The notes: generated by a model from the letters alone, not told the origin. A stretch of DNA of 64,000 bases from JAWPMT01 sp965267435 (GCA_965267435.1 OZ253960.1:3968001-4032000), one strand, 5' to 3'. Numbered from the stretch's first letter, positions 1 to 8,923 are shown. A program made the numbers and translations.

Positions 1-457
1 AGACTATCTGTCGCCTTTTGGAAGCAAGATCACCTTTTATACTCGCCGATCATTATCCGGTTTCCCGACCACCGATTCGCTGCAGGACTTAGGAGCCTAC
101 GACATCATCGTTGGATGCCTGGCAGAAGCTCCGGAAACGATTAACCTACTGACCGCGGAGCGCCTTAGTCAGCTTAAGCCCACCGCAATCATCGCCAACG
201 TAGGCAGAGGGTCACTTATCGACGAAGACCACCTAGTACACATGCTCAAAGAAGGAAAACTGGCAGGGGCGTTTTTGGACGTTACCAAAACAGAGCCATT
301 ACCGGAGGATAGCCCACTGTGGGATACGCCCAACCTACTCCTGGGTCAGCATACGGCTGGAGGGTCACGAGATGAAGTCCTGGGGAAGGTGCGGTTCTGT
401 GTAAAGAACTTCAGAAACTATATGGAGGGTAAGCCGGAGAATGTGGTGAGGCTTTAG
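1..457 (+). CDS. D-isomer-specific 2-hydroxyacid dehydrogenase, C-terminal part
   Basis: The frame is open from base 2 to the stop at 455-457, so the gene begins left of the window and about 151 residues are visible. They cover the second half of the NAD-binding domain and the C-terminal return of a D-2-hydroxyacid dehydrogenase (NAD-dependent 2-oxoacid reduction / 2-hydroxyacid oxidation, cytosolic). Seen directly: NVGRGSLIDE, carrying the substrate-binding Arg; LDVTKTEPLP, carrying the Glu that assists the catalytic His; and GQHTAG, carrying that His. All catalytic elements of this half are present. The substrate cannot be told from this part. The TA pair follows on the same strand. Confidence 0.9.
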   Translation, partial: DYLSPFGSKITFYTRRSLSGFPTTDSLQDLGAYDIIVGCLAEAPETINLLTAERLSQLKPTAIIANVGRGSLIDEDHLVHMLKEGKLAGAFLDVTKTEPLPEDSPLWDTPNLLLGQHTAGGSRDEVLGKVRFCVKNFRNYMEGKPENVVRL

Positions 458-527
458 GTTTGATGGAGCTCTATTGACGATGTCCATATTTGCTAAATAT
501 AGACATATTGATTATTTTAACCTTGAG

Positions 528-749
528 ATGAACATAAGCTTCACCAACAAACAGGAAAAGTACATCGCCTCGCTCGTTGAATCTGGTGATTATCAAAATG
601 CTAGCGAGGCTGTACGCGACGCCATTCGGTTACATCAGAAGTACCGCGAAAAAGTAATTGATGATCTGCGCATTGAAATTGAAAAAGGCTGGGAGGGCCC
701 AACCAGTCCACGAAGCGTCGAAGACATCATAGCTTCAAAAAAGCGGTAG
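528..749 (+). CDS. ParD-like type II antitoxin
   Basis: A protein of 73 residues with a ribbon-helix-helix start (NISFTNKQEKYI) and the family hallmark of a short loop then NASEAVRDAIRL, followed by an acidic/basic C-terminal tail that would wrap the toxin. ParD antitoxins bind DNA as dimers, repress their own operon and neutralise the partner ParE. I chose ATG 528 because the ParD alignment begins there; an in-frame ATG at 474 would add 18 residues unlike the family. The toxin start lies 6 bases after the stop, the usual antitoxin-first order. Family assignment is firm; function is inferred. Confidence 0.85.
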   Translation: MNISFTNKQEKYIASLVESGDYQNASEAVRDAIRLHQKYREKVIDDLRIEIEKGWEGPTSPRSVEDIIASKKR

Positions 750-755
750 CGCGAA

Positions 756-1061
756 TTGGCCGCTCTCGGGAAATATCGCCTCTCACAGGAAGCAGATATC
801 GATTTGGAATATATCTTCGATTTCACCCAAGCAGAGTTCGGATTCGACCAGGCAGTCTCCTACCTACGGGACCTGGATGAGGCCTTCCTTCTCCTTTCTG
901 AAAATCCTGAAATAGGGCGGGTGAGGGATGAGATCAAGGTGGGACTTCGAAGTCTCCCAAAACACTCCCATGTTATCTTTTATAGGGTCCTCGAAGATCA
1001 TATAAGAATCGTTCGCGTGCTCCACGGTCGCAGAGATCTGCCGGAGTTTTTCGAGGACTGA
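756..1061 (+). CDS. ParE/RelE-fold toxin
   Basis: A protein of 101 residues matching the ParE pattern: YRLSQEADIDLEYIFDFT at the N-terminus, then FGFDQAVSYLRDL, NPEIGRVRDEI, GLRSLPKHSHVIFYR and the terminal RIVRVLHGRRD. ParE members usually target gyrase, while RelE relatives cut mRNA; the closeness to ParD upstream favours ParE. The only start near the family N-terminus is TTG 756, six bases after the antitoxin stop, so translation is probably coupled. No frameshift or truncation is seen, so the pair looks intact. Confidence 0.85.
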   Translation: MAALGKYRLSQEADIDLEYIFDFTQAEFGFDQAVSYLRDLDEAFLLLSENPEIGRVRDEIKVGLRSLPKHSHVIFYRVLEDHIRIVRVLHGRRDLPEFFED

Positions 1062-1407
1062 AATAAGGCTAGCCTTCGACGTTGCATTTGTCCTGGTGCG
1101 GCCATCCTCGCTCCGACGTCATTCCCAGCAGCCATGGCAGGTTTGTTCTCGTGAAAGGTTAATGATCGGCTGCGTCGGGAATCTGGAGGAGGGGAATGAA
1201 AGAAATAACCGAATCCAAAAAGCAAAATCGAACTATTGTCATCCTGAGGCTCTCGAAGGACACAATAGTTCTTTAAACCCGGGATTGCCTTCGGCGATCC
1301 CTCGGCGACCACTCCTGCAAATAGAAAGCACACATGCTGGCGCATGCGCTCTTTTTTATTTCTTCGGAACCTCGCAAACCTTCGGTTCGCAGGTCCCTTC
1401 AAAATAA
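1062..1407. other. Intergenic region with REP-like inverted repeats
   Basis: No convincing gene. Positions 1231-1270 form a near-perfect inverted repeat (AACTATTGTCATCCT against AGGACACAATAGTT) of the CATCCTGAG...TCGAAGGA type, which is widespread as a REP-like element in many bacteria. A second, weaker hairpin lies at about 1368-1396. The open frame at 1096-1407 crosses these repeats, has no domain and no family-like composition, and is not called. Confidence 0.6.
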
Positions 1408-1439
1408 AAAAACCACATCCTTTTTAGGATGTGGTTTTT
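1408..1439 (-). terminator. Intrinsic terminator of the tRNA-Val gene
   Basis: A perfect 13-bp stem, AAAAACCACATCC (1408-1420) and GGATGTGGTTTTT (1427-1439), encloses a 6-base loop. The A/T tracts make it usable in both directions. It lies just after the 3' end of the leftward tRNA. Confidence 0.85.
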
Positions 1440-1449
1440 CTGCTTGATG

Positions 1450-1524
1450 TGGGCGCTGAGGGATTCGAACCCCCGACCCCCTCGGTGTAAACGAGGTGCT
1501 CTGAACCAACTGAGCTAAGCGCCC
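1450..1524 (-). tRNA. tRNA-Val (anticodon TAC)
   Basis: On the minus strand the sequence folds as a full cloverleaf. The acceptor stem is GGGCGCT with AGCGCCC and discriminator A, the D-arm has AGCTCAGTTGGT, the anticodon stem CCTCG/CGAGG closes a loop TTTACAC with anticodon TAC, and the T-arm has GGTTCGAATCC. The 3' CCA is not encoded and would be added after transcription. The gene stands alone between the terminator and the DUF2461 gene. Confidence 0.95.
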
Positions 1525-1607
1525 ATGTCTTTCAAGCCATGTGGCTCAAAAACGGATTGCAAAATTAGTGTAGTTTGTTGCTCTTGCAAGCACTGATCAA
1601 TATTTAT

Positions 1608-2258
1608 TTAGCTCATCGCTACAGCGAAATACTGATTGAAAGGTGACATCTGCTGAAAGAGCTGTAACACGTTCTCTTTGAACTTTGAACTCAACACTTC
1701 CTTGTCCTGCAAATCTCTCGTAATCAGGAAGCTCTTCATTCGCAGCAGCTCAATATTTGGGTGATCCTTAGGGTAGCCCTTTGGTGCAGTTTTGAGGCTC
1801 TCTCCTGTCATTTCCCCGAAGGTCTTCTTGAAAGAGGCATCTTCCACAATCTTCTTCAGATCCGTCGGATTATAATCGATCTCCTGACGGATCTTCTTGA
1901 TGTTCTCGGCTTCGGGCTTGTACACGCCGCCAGCCACAAAGCTCTTGCCTGGCTCGACGTGGATGTAATACGTGGGCTGTGGTGACTTACGCCCACCTTC
2001 CATAATCGCGGCACCATAGTGGGTCTTGTAGGGACTTTTGTCCTTGCTGAATCGAATGTCTCGATTTAATCGAAACATGCAGTCCTTGGCCGTCAGCCCC
2101 TCCACGCTATTGTCAAACTTTGCAATGCCGTTGATGAGATCGCCTACGAATGCTTCAAAAGCGGCCTTGGTTTCCTGGTACTGCTTCTTGTTTTCCTGCA
2201 TCCAATCTCGGGTATTGTGCTCCTTAAGGGCACCAAGAAAGTCCATCACATTTTTCAT
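1608..2258 (-). CDS. DUF2461 (TIGR02453-type) family protein
   Basis: A soluble protein of 216 residues without signal peptide. It matches the DUF2461 family over its full length: MDFLGALKEHNTRDWMQENK at the N-terminus, the family block FRLNRDIRFSKDKSPYKTHY near residues 62-81, and YYIHVEPGKSFVAGGVY. The biochemical role of the family is not established; I give no function. It starts 24 bases after murF on the same strand, so the two are probably co-transcribed. Confidence 0.85.
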   Translation of the reverse strand: MKNVMDFLGALKEHNTRDWMQENKKQYQETKAAFEAFVGDLINGIAKFDNSVEGLTAKDCMFRLNRDIRFSKDKSPYKTHYGAAIMEGGRKSPQPTYYIHVEPGKSFVAGGVYKPEAENIKKIRQEIDYNPTDLKKIVEDASFKKTFGEMTGESLKTAPKGYPKDHPNIELLRMKSFLITRDLQDKEVLSSKFKENVLQLFQQMSPFNQYFAVAMS

Positions 2259-2282
2259 GGGAATATGGGTTGTGTTTGTGTC

Positions 2283-3563
2283 TTAATCTATGTCGTCTAC
2301 CAGCCGCTCTAATGCCATCTTCCGAGAGCCTTTCAGGAGCACGAAGCCTCCAGCAAACTCTTGTGAGGATATTCTCTTTCTTAGATCCTCATAGGACTCG
2401 AAGTGCTCTGACCGCTTCACCTCCTCTGCAGCAAACTTCATCAACGGGCCCAGAAGGAAAACCTGTTCGATACCCGAGGTCTCGAGCCATTCACCCAAGC
2501 GCCTGTGCTCTCCCTCCTCATCTTCCAACTCCAACATATCTCCCAGAACTGCGGTCTTGGTGCCCTTCATCTTCGAAAAGGAATCCAGTGCAGCCATCAT
2601 GGAGTCGGGGTTCGCATTGTAAGCATCGACGATGATGCCAAGCCCCCCCTTGCTGATCACCTGAGAACGCCGGTCGGCAGGTACATACGATGAGAGTACA
2701 TCCCCAATCATCCAATCCTCCACGCCAAAGTGGCGACCTACGCTGACAGCAGCAGCGACATTGGCATAATTGTACTCACCTATCAAATACGATGTATAGA
2801 CTTTGTCAGCCATCTCAAAAGTGATGTAAGGTTCGGCCTCCACCAACCTCATATCTTCAGGGGGAAAAACCTCCTTCTCCTCAAATCGATTGACCATCGG
2901 CGATAGCCTCGGGTCAGACGTATTGATGAAGGGAACCCCACCATTTTGGCGTAGGAAATCAAAAAGCTCGCTTTTACCTCGCAGTACGCCTTCGATCCCT
3001 CCAAAAGTCTCTGTATGTGCCCGACCTATGTTGGTGATCAGTCCATGGGTAGGTTGCGCAAATGAACAGAGCTCTGCAATCTCTCCTACACTGCTTGCTC
3101 CCATTTCAATCACGGCCACCTCTACCTGGGGGTGGATCTTTAAGAGCGTCAGCGGTACACCGATATGATTGTTCAGATTGCCCTCTGTGGCAAGCACCTG
3201 GTATTTTTTGGAAAGAACACCGGCGATCAGCTCTTTGGTACTTGTCTTCCCATTGGACCCCGTCAGCGCGAAGACAGGGCGTTTGAATCGACTGCGATGA
3301 AAACGACTCAAATCCTGCAGTGCCTTCAGTGTATCCTCTACTAATACGGTGCGATCGCCATCTGAATACTCAGCATCATCGATCACTGCACATGTAGCGC
3401 CAGCTTCCAGCGCTTTTTGCGCAAACACATTCCCATTGAAGTTGGGACCGCTCAAGGCGAAAAACATCTCCCCCGGACGTAGGTTGCGCGTATCCGTCGA
3501 TACACCATCGCTCTGCAAGAACTTGGAATAAAGAAACTCTATCAATTCACTCATTGATCTCAA
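2283..3563 (-). CDS. murF: UDP-N-acetylmuramoyl-tripeptide--D-alanyl-D-alanine ligase
   Basis: A 426-residue ATP-dependent ligase that adds D-Ala-D-Ala to the UDP-MurNAc-tripeptide in cytosolic peptidoglycan synthesis. The N-terminal Mur domain has GVSTDTRNLRPGEMFFAL, binding the UDP part. The central domain has the P-loop TGSNGKTS (residues 101-108) followed by NLNNHIGVPL, diagnostic of MurF. The C-terminal domain has DAYNANPDSM and the GSRK motif near the end. Length is normal for Bacteroidota MurF. The first Met (3563) is used; Met at codon 4 is an equal alternative. It is the middle gene of a leftward group and lies outside any dcw cluster here. Confidence 0.93.
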   Translation of the reverse strand: MRSMSELIEFLYSKFLQSDGVSTDTRNLRPGEMFFALSGPNFNGNVFAQKALEAGATCAVIDDAEYSDGDRTVLVEDTLKALQDLSRFHRSRFKRPVFALTGSNGKTSTKELIAGVLSKKYQVLATEGNLNNHIGVPLTLLKIHPQVEVAVIEMGASSVGEIAELCSFAQPTHGLITNIGRAHTETFGGIEGVLRGKSELFDFLRQNGGVPFINTSDPRLSPMVNRFEEKEVFPPEDMRLVEAEPYITFEMADKVYTSYLIGEYNYANVAAAVSVGRHFGVEDWMIGDVLSSYVPADRRSQVISKGGLGIIVDAYNANPDSMMAALDSFSKMKGTKTAVLGDMLELEDEEGEHRRLGEWLETSGIEQVFLLGPLMKFAAEEVKRSEHFESYEDLRKRISSQEFAGGFVLLKGSRKMALERLVDDID

Positions 3564-3633
3564 AAATCATCTCGGATGCTTATCCCATGGTTGATATATG
3601 CCTTCAACTCCAAGATAGCACAATGGTTATCTT

Positions 3634-4809
3634 TCACAGCGCTTCTATGATCTCCAACACCTGATCAATCTCATCGCCAGTATTGAAATAATGTGGAGAC
3701 AAACGAATGACCCACTCCACGCCTTTTGCTCCAAAGTCGATCTGTGCGCTGATCTTATCAGCAGTAGAAAAGGCCACTCCATGCTTCCTCAAGTGGTCCT
3801 GTGTATCATCAAAGGATCTTCCTTCCTTGACAAAGGTTACAATGTTCCCACGCCGGCTCCCTTTATCATATTGAGCGACCCCCCGGATCGACTGGAGACC
3901 ATCACTCAGGCGTGCGAGCAGTTCCTGATTGTATGTCCATATCTCATCCAACCCAATGTCCATGGCGTATCTGGCGGCTTCCCTTAGCCCCAGAATTGTT
4001 GCATACTGCCACTCCCACAGCTCGAACCTCCTGGCAGAAGGTTGAATTCTATATTCTTCGGGACTGGTCCACTCCGCTCCATGCAGATCTGGAAACAGCG
4101 GTTCCAACCCCTTATCCAGGACACTGTCAGCCACATAAAGAAAGCCGGTACCGCGGGGTCCTCGTAAAAATTTCCTCCCGGTCGCACTTAGGAAGTCACA
4201 TTGGATGCGCCGTACATCGACAGGCATCTGACCGATGGACTGGCAGGCGTCTACTAAGTACAGGCAATCGTACTTTGAACACAAGGCGCCCAACGCCCCC
4301 ACATCCTGTATCAAACCAGAGTTGGTAGGGATATGCGTAGCCGACACCAATCGCGGATGGAGCTCATTGATTTGCCGCTCGGCATCATCTAAATCCAGGT
4401 CACCATTCTCCAGGTTGGCAATGCGGGCAATTCGAATACCCATCCTTTTTTCCAATGAGATGAAGTGTATCTGGTTGGAGACGTAGTCATCATTGGTAGT
4501 CAGAATCACATCCCACGGCTGGAATGGGATCGAAGAGAGTGCCCGAATGTAAGCATCCGTGGCACTCACGGCCATGGCGATGTTCTTGGGTTGCGTGTTA
4601 ACAAGTGCAGCGACAACGTCATAAAACGCATCAATCTCTCCTTTCATCTGATCCGCGTAGCCATATCCTCCCACGCGGGCCTCTTCCCGCCAGTACCTTT
4701 CAGCAATATCCACTACTGATCGCGGCGGTAGCGACGAACCAGCACTATTTAGAAACAGGCTGTCACTGACCCCGATGGTATCCTCTCGTATCCTTTCTAA
4801 GTCAATCAT
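3634..4809 (-). CDS. Aminotransferase class V family PLP enzyme
   Basis: A fold-type I PLP enzyme of about 391 residues, cytosolic. Visible features: the N-terminal LNSAGSSLPP typical of the cysteine desulfurase/isopenicillin-N-epimerase-like group, the aspartate in LVDACQSIGQ (D187) that contacts the PLP ring nitrogen, and the Schiff-base lysine in SATGRKFLRGPRG (K213). There is no catalytic-cysteine loop like that of IscS/SufS, so cysteine desulfurase activity is unlikely. Start chosen at ATG 4809 because the preceding 13 codons are not family-like. The substrate cannot be predicted. It is 70 bases upstream of murF on the same strand. Confidence 0.85.
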   Translation of the reverse strand: MIDLERIREDTIGVSDSLFLNSAGSSLPPRSVVDIAERYWREEARVGGYGYADQMKGEIDAFYDVVAALVNTQPKNIAMAVSATDAYIRALSSIPFQPWDVILTTNDDYVSNQIHFISLEKRMGIRIARIANLENGDLDLDDAERQINELHPRLVSATHIPTNSGLIQDVGALGALCSKYDCLYLVDACQSIGQMPVDVRRIQCDFLSATGRKFLRGPRGTGFLYVADSVLDKGLEPLFPDLHGAEWTSPEEYRIQPSARRFELWEWQYATILGLREAARYAMDIGLDEIWTYNQELLARLSDGLQSIRGVAQYDKGSRRGNIVTFVKEGRSFDDTQDHLRKHGVAFSTADKISAQIDFGAKGVEWVIRLSPHYFNTGDEIDQVLEIIEAL

Positions 4810-4914
4810 TCCAGTTTGGGATTTCGATACCCGCAAATATGCCCTCAATAATGGGAGCGGCGAACCTGTTTGTTACCAACTATATCATGTGAAGAAATCT
4901 TACCTTAGTGGACG

Positions 4915-5952
4915 ATGAATGCCTGGATCATCATTTTTCTCTGTACTGCGGCCAATGGCTTGTTTTTGAGCATCGCGCTCTTCTTCAGAAAAGAAGCGAG
5001 GTCGTCCGTGTTGGCAGCCTTCATCCTGTCCTTTACGTTGTTGCTGGTTTACTATGTGCTGTTCTGGTCGAGGCTGACAGCAGAGCTGCCCCGCTCGGTC
5101 GGTTTGACGTTCGGCTTTACCTACCTCCTGGGGCCCCTTCTTTACTTTTACTTGAGATTCAATACCGCCAAACGTATTTCCTGGCATTTCACACCGTTTG
5201 TACTTTTCGTTGCCTACTTCTTCCTTACACCACTGGTGGGCCGAGACTCGCCGGTTCACCTGGCTCAGGTGTTATTGCAGATCGGGCATATCCTGGCCTA
5301 TGGCGTCATATTGGTTCACCACTCCTTGAGACACGATTCAGACATTTCGGCAGCGGCGTTGAAGTTTCATGACTGGCAAAAATGGATATCAGCGGCCTTC
5401 CTGGGATATGGCTTGAGCTACCTCACCTATTACGTAATGGTCTGGACTGGCATACTGAAAGTGGAATATGACTACATGATCTCGCTGGCCTCTGCAGTAT
5501 TGATTTACTATGTTGGGGTGCAGGGCTTTCGCGATCCAAATCTGATCTCCAAATCGTCGCCTTCGAGGTACGGCAACTCTGGATTGACTCACGCCGCCCG
5601 GTTAGCAATATTGAGGAAAGTCAAGGAGTATTTTGACCTGGAAAGGCCCTTCCTGGATTCCGATGTCAGTCTCGTTTCTGTGAGCGAGGCCACTGAGATC
5701 CCGAGGCATCACATCTCCGAGGCGATCAATTACCTGGAGAGCATGAACTTCCCGGAATTCCTCACGAGGTATCGACTGGAGGAAGCGGAGCGCATCTTGC
5801 GAAATCCGCTGGAAGCCAAGACCAAGATCATTGACGTTGCCTACCGCTCAGGATTCAACAACAAAGTGTCATTCTATCAGGCATTTCGTAAACATCTTGG
5901 TACGTCGCCAGCCACTTACAGGGAGGAGCATCAGCTGGCGTTGAGTAATTAA
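4915..5952 (+). CDS. Membrane-anchored AraC-family transcriptional regulator
   Basis: A 345-residue protein. The N-terminal ~210 residues contain about seven hydrophobic segments (for example IIIFLCTAANGLFLSIALFF, VLAAFILSFTLLLVYYVLFW, FVLFVAYFFL). Then comes a soluble C-terminal AraC/XylS DNA-binding domain with two helix-turn-helix units: VSVSEATEIPRHHISEAINY, and KIIDVAYRSGFNNKVSFYQAFRK with the closing LGTSPATYR. Such proteins are common in Bacteroidota and presumably sense a signal in the membrane; ligand and targets are unknown. It is divergent from the aminotransferase, with 105 bases between the starts. Confidence 0.85.
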   Translation: MNAWIIIFLCTAANGLFLSIALFFRKEARSSVLAAFILSFTLLLVYYVLFWSRLTAELPRSVGLTFGFTYLLGPLLYFYLRFNTAKRISWHFTPFVLFVAYFFLTPLVGRDSPVHLAQVLLQIGHILAYGVILVHHSLRHDSDISAAALKFHDWQKWISAAFLGYGLSYLTYYVMVWTGILKVEYDYMISLASAVLIYYVGVQGFRDPNLISKSSPSRYGNSGLTHAARLAILRKVKEYFDLERPFLDSDVSLVSVSEATEIPRHHISEAINYLESMNFPEFLTRYRLEEAERILRNPLEAKTKIIDVAYRSGFNNKVSFYQAFRKHLGTSPATYREEHQLALSN

Positions 5953-6467
5953 TACTGGAATAAAAGTTCTGCTCCAGCGCCCTGCCAATTTGGAATTAGA
6001 CTCTAGAGACCACGCTTAGAGAGCTTGATTCAAGATAATTCCGAAGATTAGATTCCGGATAATCCAAGTCTCGCAGGTTCACAAGCCTTGCCAGGCGGGC
6101 CTAGCCGGCGGCGCCTTCATTTTTGAGAGAGCTTGGCGGCGCACCGCCAAAAACGAACCGCGGTGGCGGACCACCAAAAAATCTTTCCTTCCTACAAGGT
6201 CTTCCGAGAACTAGCCCTACTTCGGGCCATCACAGCGGCACCAGGGACTAGCGAAAACAAGCATCTTCGTGACAATTCGTGGCTCGACTGTGTATGAAGG
6301 AATTTTCCCGAATAACAAAAAGCCGAAATGGTCTCATTCCGGTATCGCAGGGGAATACCTAAACCTATGTAATTGAGTTAAATCTTATCATTATTTACTC
6401 TTCTACAGATTCCAGGAGCTACTATTGAGAAAAGGGGGCGACCCCGGTCACGAAAACTCTGATAGAT
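5953..6467. other. Gene-free region with two GC-rich hairpins
   Basis: I see no gene in these 515 bases. Two neighbouring small hairpins stand out: TTGGCGG-CGCA-CCGCCAA (6133-6150) and GGTGG-CGGA-CCACC (6162-6175), both followed by A-runs. They may be the downstream terminators of the AraC-type gene read on the minus strand, or REP-like units. Nothing else is recognised. Confidence 0.4.
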
Positions 6468-7355
6468 ATGCTTAAGAAATTCATCTACTTGCTGGCCCTC
6501 GTGCCACTCTTCCTCCACGGGCAACCTGCCAAAGAATCTGCCGACAAATTCTTCGCTGAAAAGGCGTGGGAAAAGGCTGCGAAGGAATACGATTATTATC
6601 TCAAAACCAATGCCTCGGACTCATCCGCCTGGTACAATCTCGGGCGGTCTTATTCGAATCTGGGCAACTATGAGAAGGCGTTGAAGAGTTTCGAACGCGC
6701 TGGCAGTACCAACTTCAACAAACATTTCGTCGGCTTCAACAAATTGAAGACTTATGCATTGATGAAGGATACGGAGGCGCTGATGGTGAATCTGAAGAAA
6801 GAAGCCGAAGATGGACTGGTAACTTTCGCCCTGCTGGAAAATAGCGAAGAATTTGACGCCTGGCGTACCGATGCGCGCTTCGAGAAGGCACTCAAGCAAA
6901 TCGAAGTAAATGCCTACCCCTGCCTATCCAATGAAGACTACCGCCACTTCGACTTTTGGCTCGGTGAGTGGGATGTATATGTTGGAGAGCAAAAGGTCGG
7001 GGAAAATAGTATCACCATGGCCAAAGGAGGCTGTGCCATCCACGAGTCCTACACCACCCAGCGCAACTATGCTGGCCAAAGCATCAACTACTACGACCCG
7101 ATTGACAAGAAATGGCATCAGCATTGGGTGGGTGCCGGCAGAGACGTGTACAACTACCTGGAAGTCGACCGGGGACCCGGCATGTTGCAATTTGAAAGTC
7201 CTTTTATGAATCCCGCCAACGGCGAAATCACCATCTCGCGGCTGACCTTCACCCTCAATGACGACGGCACTGTGCGCCAGCTGTTTGAAAGCTCGTCTGA
7301 CGACGGCGAGACCTGGTCGAATGCTTTTGATGGATTGTATAAAAAGAAAGAGTAG
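6468..7355 (+). CDS. Exported TPR protein with DUF1579-like C-terminal domain
   Basis: 295 residues. A signal peptide (MLKKFIYLLALVPLFLHGQ) is followed by tetratricopeptide-like repeats at about residues 22-100 (KAWEKAAKEYDYYL, SAWYNLGRSYSNLGNYEKAL). From about residue 150 there is a beta-rich domain opening with FDFWLGEWDVYVG, the signature of DUF1579-like proteins. The TPR part probably mediates protein contacts in the periplasm; the second domain has no known function. The next gene is also a TPR-like exported protein but lies behind a separate intergenic repeat, so they need not form an operon. Confidence 0.75.
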   Translation: MLKKFIYLLALVPLFLHGQPAKESADKFFAEKAWEKAAKEYDYYLKTNASDSSAWYNLGRSYSNLGNYEKALKSFERAGSTNFNKHFVGFNKLKTYALMKDTEALMVNLKKEAEDGLVTFALLENSEEFDAWRTDARFEKALKQIEVNAYPCLSNEDYRHFDFWLGEWDVYVGEQKVGENSITMAKGGCAIHESYTTQRNYAGQSINYYDPIDKKWHQHWVGAGRDVYNYLEVDRGPGMLQFESPFMNPANGEITISRLTFTLNDDGTVRQLFESSSDDGETWSNAFDGLYKKKE

Positions 7356-7380
7356 ACGTAGTTGATCGAATATTCGTATT

Positions 7381-7443
7381 GTTTCAGGTTCAATGTTCAA
7401 CGTTCAATGTCTGACCTGGAACATTGAACACCGAACTTGAAAC
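7381..7443. repeat. Long inverted repeat, copy 1
   Basis: The left arm (GTTTCAGGTTC then GTTCAATGT units) pairs with the right arm (ACATTGAAC, GAACTTGAAAC); GTTCAATGTTC and GAACATTGAAC pair perfectly. The element lies 25 bases after a stop codon. A related element follows the next gene (8575-8645), sharing GGAACATTGAACA. The sequence suggests a genome-wide 3'-end palindromic repeat family. Confidence 0.65.
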
Positions 7444-7596
7444 CAGGGGTTCGAAGTAAGGGCACCTGCAAATAGCACTGAAGTAGGAATTGGCTCGGTA
7501 GTTAACAACCGTTAAAGAATCACAATGTCGGTGAATGGCCACTGTTGATAGCGAGGCTTAGGGCTACTTTTGATCTGCAAGGTCAATCAATGCCTT

Positions 7597-8565
7597 ATGC
7601 ACTACACGTCAATCTTTGTCCTTAGCGGACTTCTTCAACTTATTTGTTATCCGGCGCTGATGGGTCAGGACAGTGAGAATTACCTGTCCTACCACCAGCG
7701 TATCGATGAGGCTGAGCGGGCCATTGCAGCCGAGCAATACGAAGAGGCGTTGATCATTTACGAGCAAGTGAGCAACAGCTACGACTTCGTATTTCTGCGT
7801 GACCTGAAGGTAGCCACGCAACTCGCTTATTATGTGGGTCGAGAAGATCAGGGCGATGAACTCCTGAAAACGACTGTGGCGGCGGGCTGGTCGGTGAAGT
7901 CTGCTCGCAAAAACAAGTACCTGTCCGAGGTCGTGAGCAAAGAAAAATGGCGATCGCTGGAAGACATGGACGAAAGTAGTAAGCGAGAGGTGAACGAAGA
8001 ACTACGGGAGCAGGTCAGGGAGATGTACAAGAGAGATCAGGGAAAGGCACTGGCCGCCTTCATCAAATTGCGGGAGAAGAGTCGACTCCGCTATACGAGG
8101 GAGAAGTTCGCGCCTCACAGCGAAGGACAAATGCACCAGCTGATCGAAATCCTCGACGACCATGGGTATCCCGGCGAAAGACTCATCGGCAACAACTACT
8201 GGATGTCGACAGTAGTCAGTCATCACAACTCGATCTCGCCGGACTACAGCCAACAGGATACGTTGTACCGATTCGTGCGACCTATCTTACTCAAGGCGCT
8301 GGAGCAAGGCCAGATCTCCCCCTATGAGCTGGCACTGATGGATGATTGGCAAATCGCCGTGGCGAGCAACCGGCAGAATACGGGCTATGGCTTCCTTGAC
8401 CCTCCGACCAAATCAACACTTCAAGGGGCGAATGATAGGCGACAGGCGATCGGCCTTCGATCGATCGGACTGAGGAATCGCCTCGTCGACCTACAGCAAC
8501 AGACGGGAATGAACTTCTATCTACCTGACTGGGTCGATGGGGCTATCGAGATTCGTGGGGAATAG
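7597..8565 (+). CDS. Exported DUF6624-like protein
   Basis: About 322 residues with a signal peptide (MHYTSIFVLSGLLQLICYPALMG). Start chosen at ATG 7597; an upstream TTG at 7570 would put nine extra residues before the hydrophobic core. Residues 30-110 look TPR-like (DEAERAIAAEQYEEALIIYEQV). The C-terminal part (about residues 145-310) resembles DUF6624-type domains: MYKRDQ, IEILDDHGYPGERLIGNN, two His in VVSHHNS, then FVRPILLKALEQGQISPYELALMDDW. The function of that domain is unknown. Family naming is from memory and moderate in certainty; that it is a real secreted protein is clear. Confidence 0.7.
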   Translation: MHYTSIFVLSGLLQLICYPALMGQDSENYLSYHQRIDEAERAIAAEQYEEALIIYEQVSNSYDFVFLRDLKVATQLAYYVGREDQGDELLKTTVAAGWSVKSARKNKYLSEVVSKEKWRSLEDMDESSKREVNEELREQVREMYKRDQGKALAAFIKLREKSRLRYTREKFAPHSEGQMHQLIEILDDHGYPGERLIGNNYWMSTVVSHHNSISPDYSQQDTLYRFVRPILLKALEQGQISPYELALMDDWQIAVASNRQNTGYGFLDPPTKSTLQGANDRRQAIGLRSIGLRNRLVDLQQQTGMNFYLPDWVDGAIEIRGE

Positions 8566-8574
8566 TGAGTGATG

Positions 8575-8645
8575 GTTCCATGTTGCGCGTTCAAAGTTCG
8601 AGGTCACAGCGCAACGCGGAACATTGAACATGAAACTCGGAATAG
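8575..8645. repeat. Long inverted repeat, copy 2
   Basis: GTTCC-AT-GTTGCGC (8575-8588) pairs with GCGCAAC-GC-GGAAC (8609-8622). The right side continues with ACATTGAACATGAAAC, shared with the copy at 7381-7443. It starts 10 bases after the stop codon of the DUF6624-like gene, so both copies sit at gene 3' ends. Confidence 0.6.
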
Positions 8646-8824
8646 GCAGCCCGAAGGGATGACCTTGCAAAATAGGCCGGATCGCAATGGCATCCCACCA
8701 GGCCTTGGTTGCGTGTCCTCACCAACCACAGGGAGGGTAGCGGGGGTGGAGATATAATGGAGAGCCGGAACACCCTAGGCCATGAAAGTAGGTCTTTCCC
8801 TCCAAAAAGGAAGCAAAGCCCCGA

Positions 8825-8889
8825 ACCCCCAATTTGACCGATCATTACCCCTAAATAACTGATGTGTTACAGCAAATGAGTTCTATTTG
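8825..8889 (+). promoter_or_regulatory. Putative HTCS-type box and -7 element (site 1)
   Basis: ACCCCC at 8825 and ACCCC at 8847 are 22 bp apart, the spacing shared by the other sites. A -7-like TCTATTTG lies at 8882-8889, 35 bp after the second half (25 bp in most of the others, so one helical turn more). It precedes the sulfatase gene. The remaining bases from 8646 to 8824 hold nothing I recognise. Confidence 0.5.
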
Positions 8890-8923
8890 ACTTTCTTTTG
8901 TAGGTTCGTAGACTTTTCCTGCT

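Noticed and set aside
1096..1407. 103-codon open frame after the toxin gene
   Set aside because: It crosses REP-like inverted repeats, has no domain, and its composition is not protein-like.
6425..6467. GGGGGCGACCCC before the TPR gene as a further HTCS-type box
   Set aside because: Only one ACCCC is present, without a partner 22 bp away or a -7 element at 25 bp.
8660..8820. Possible small RNA or gene between the inverted repeat and site 1
   Set aside because: No ORF with a family-like sequence, no terminator and no clear fold could be supported.
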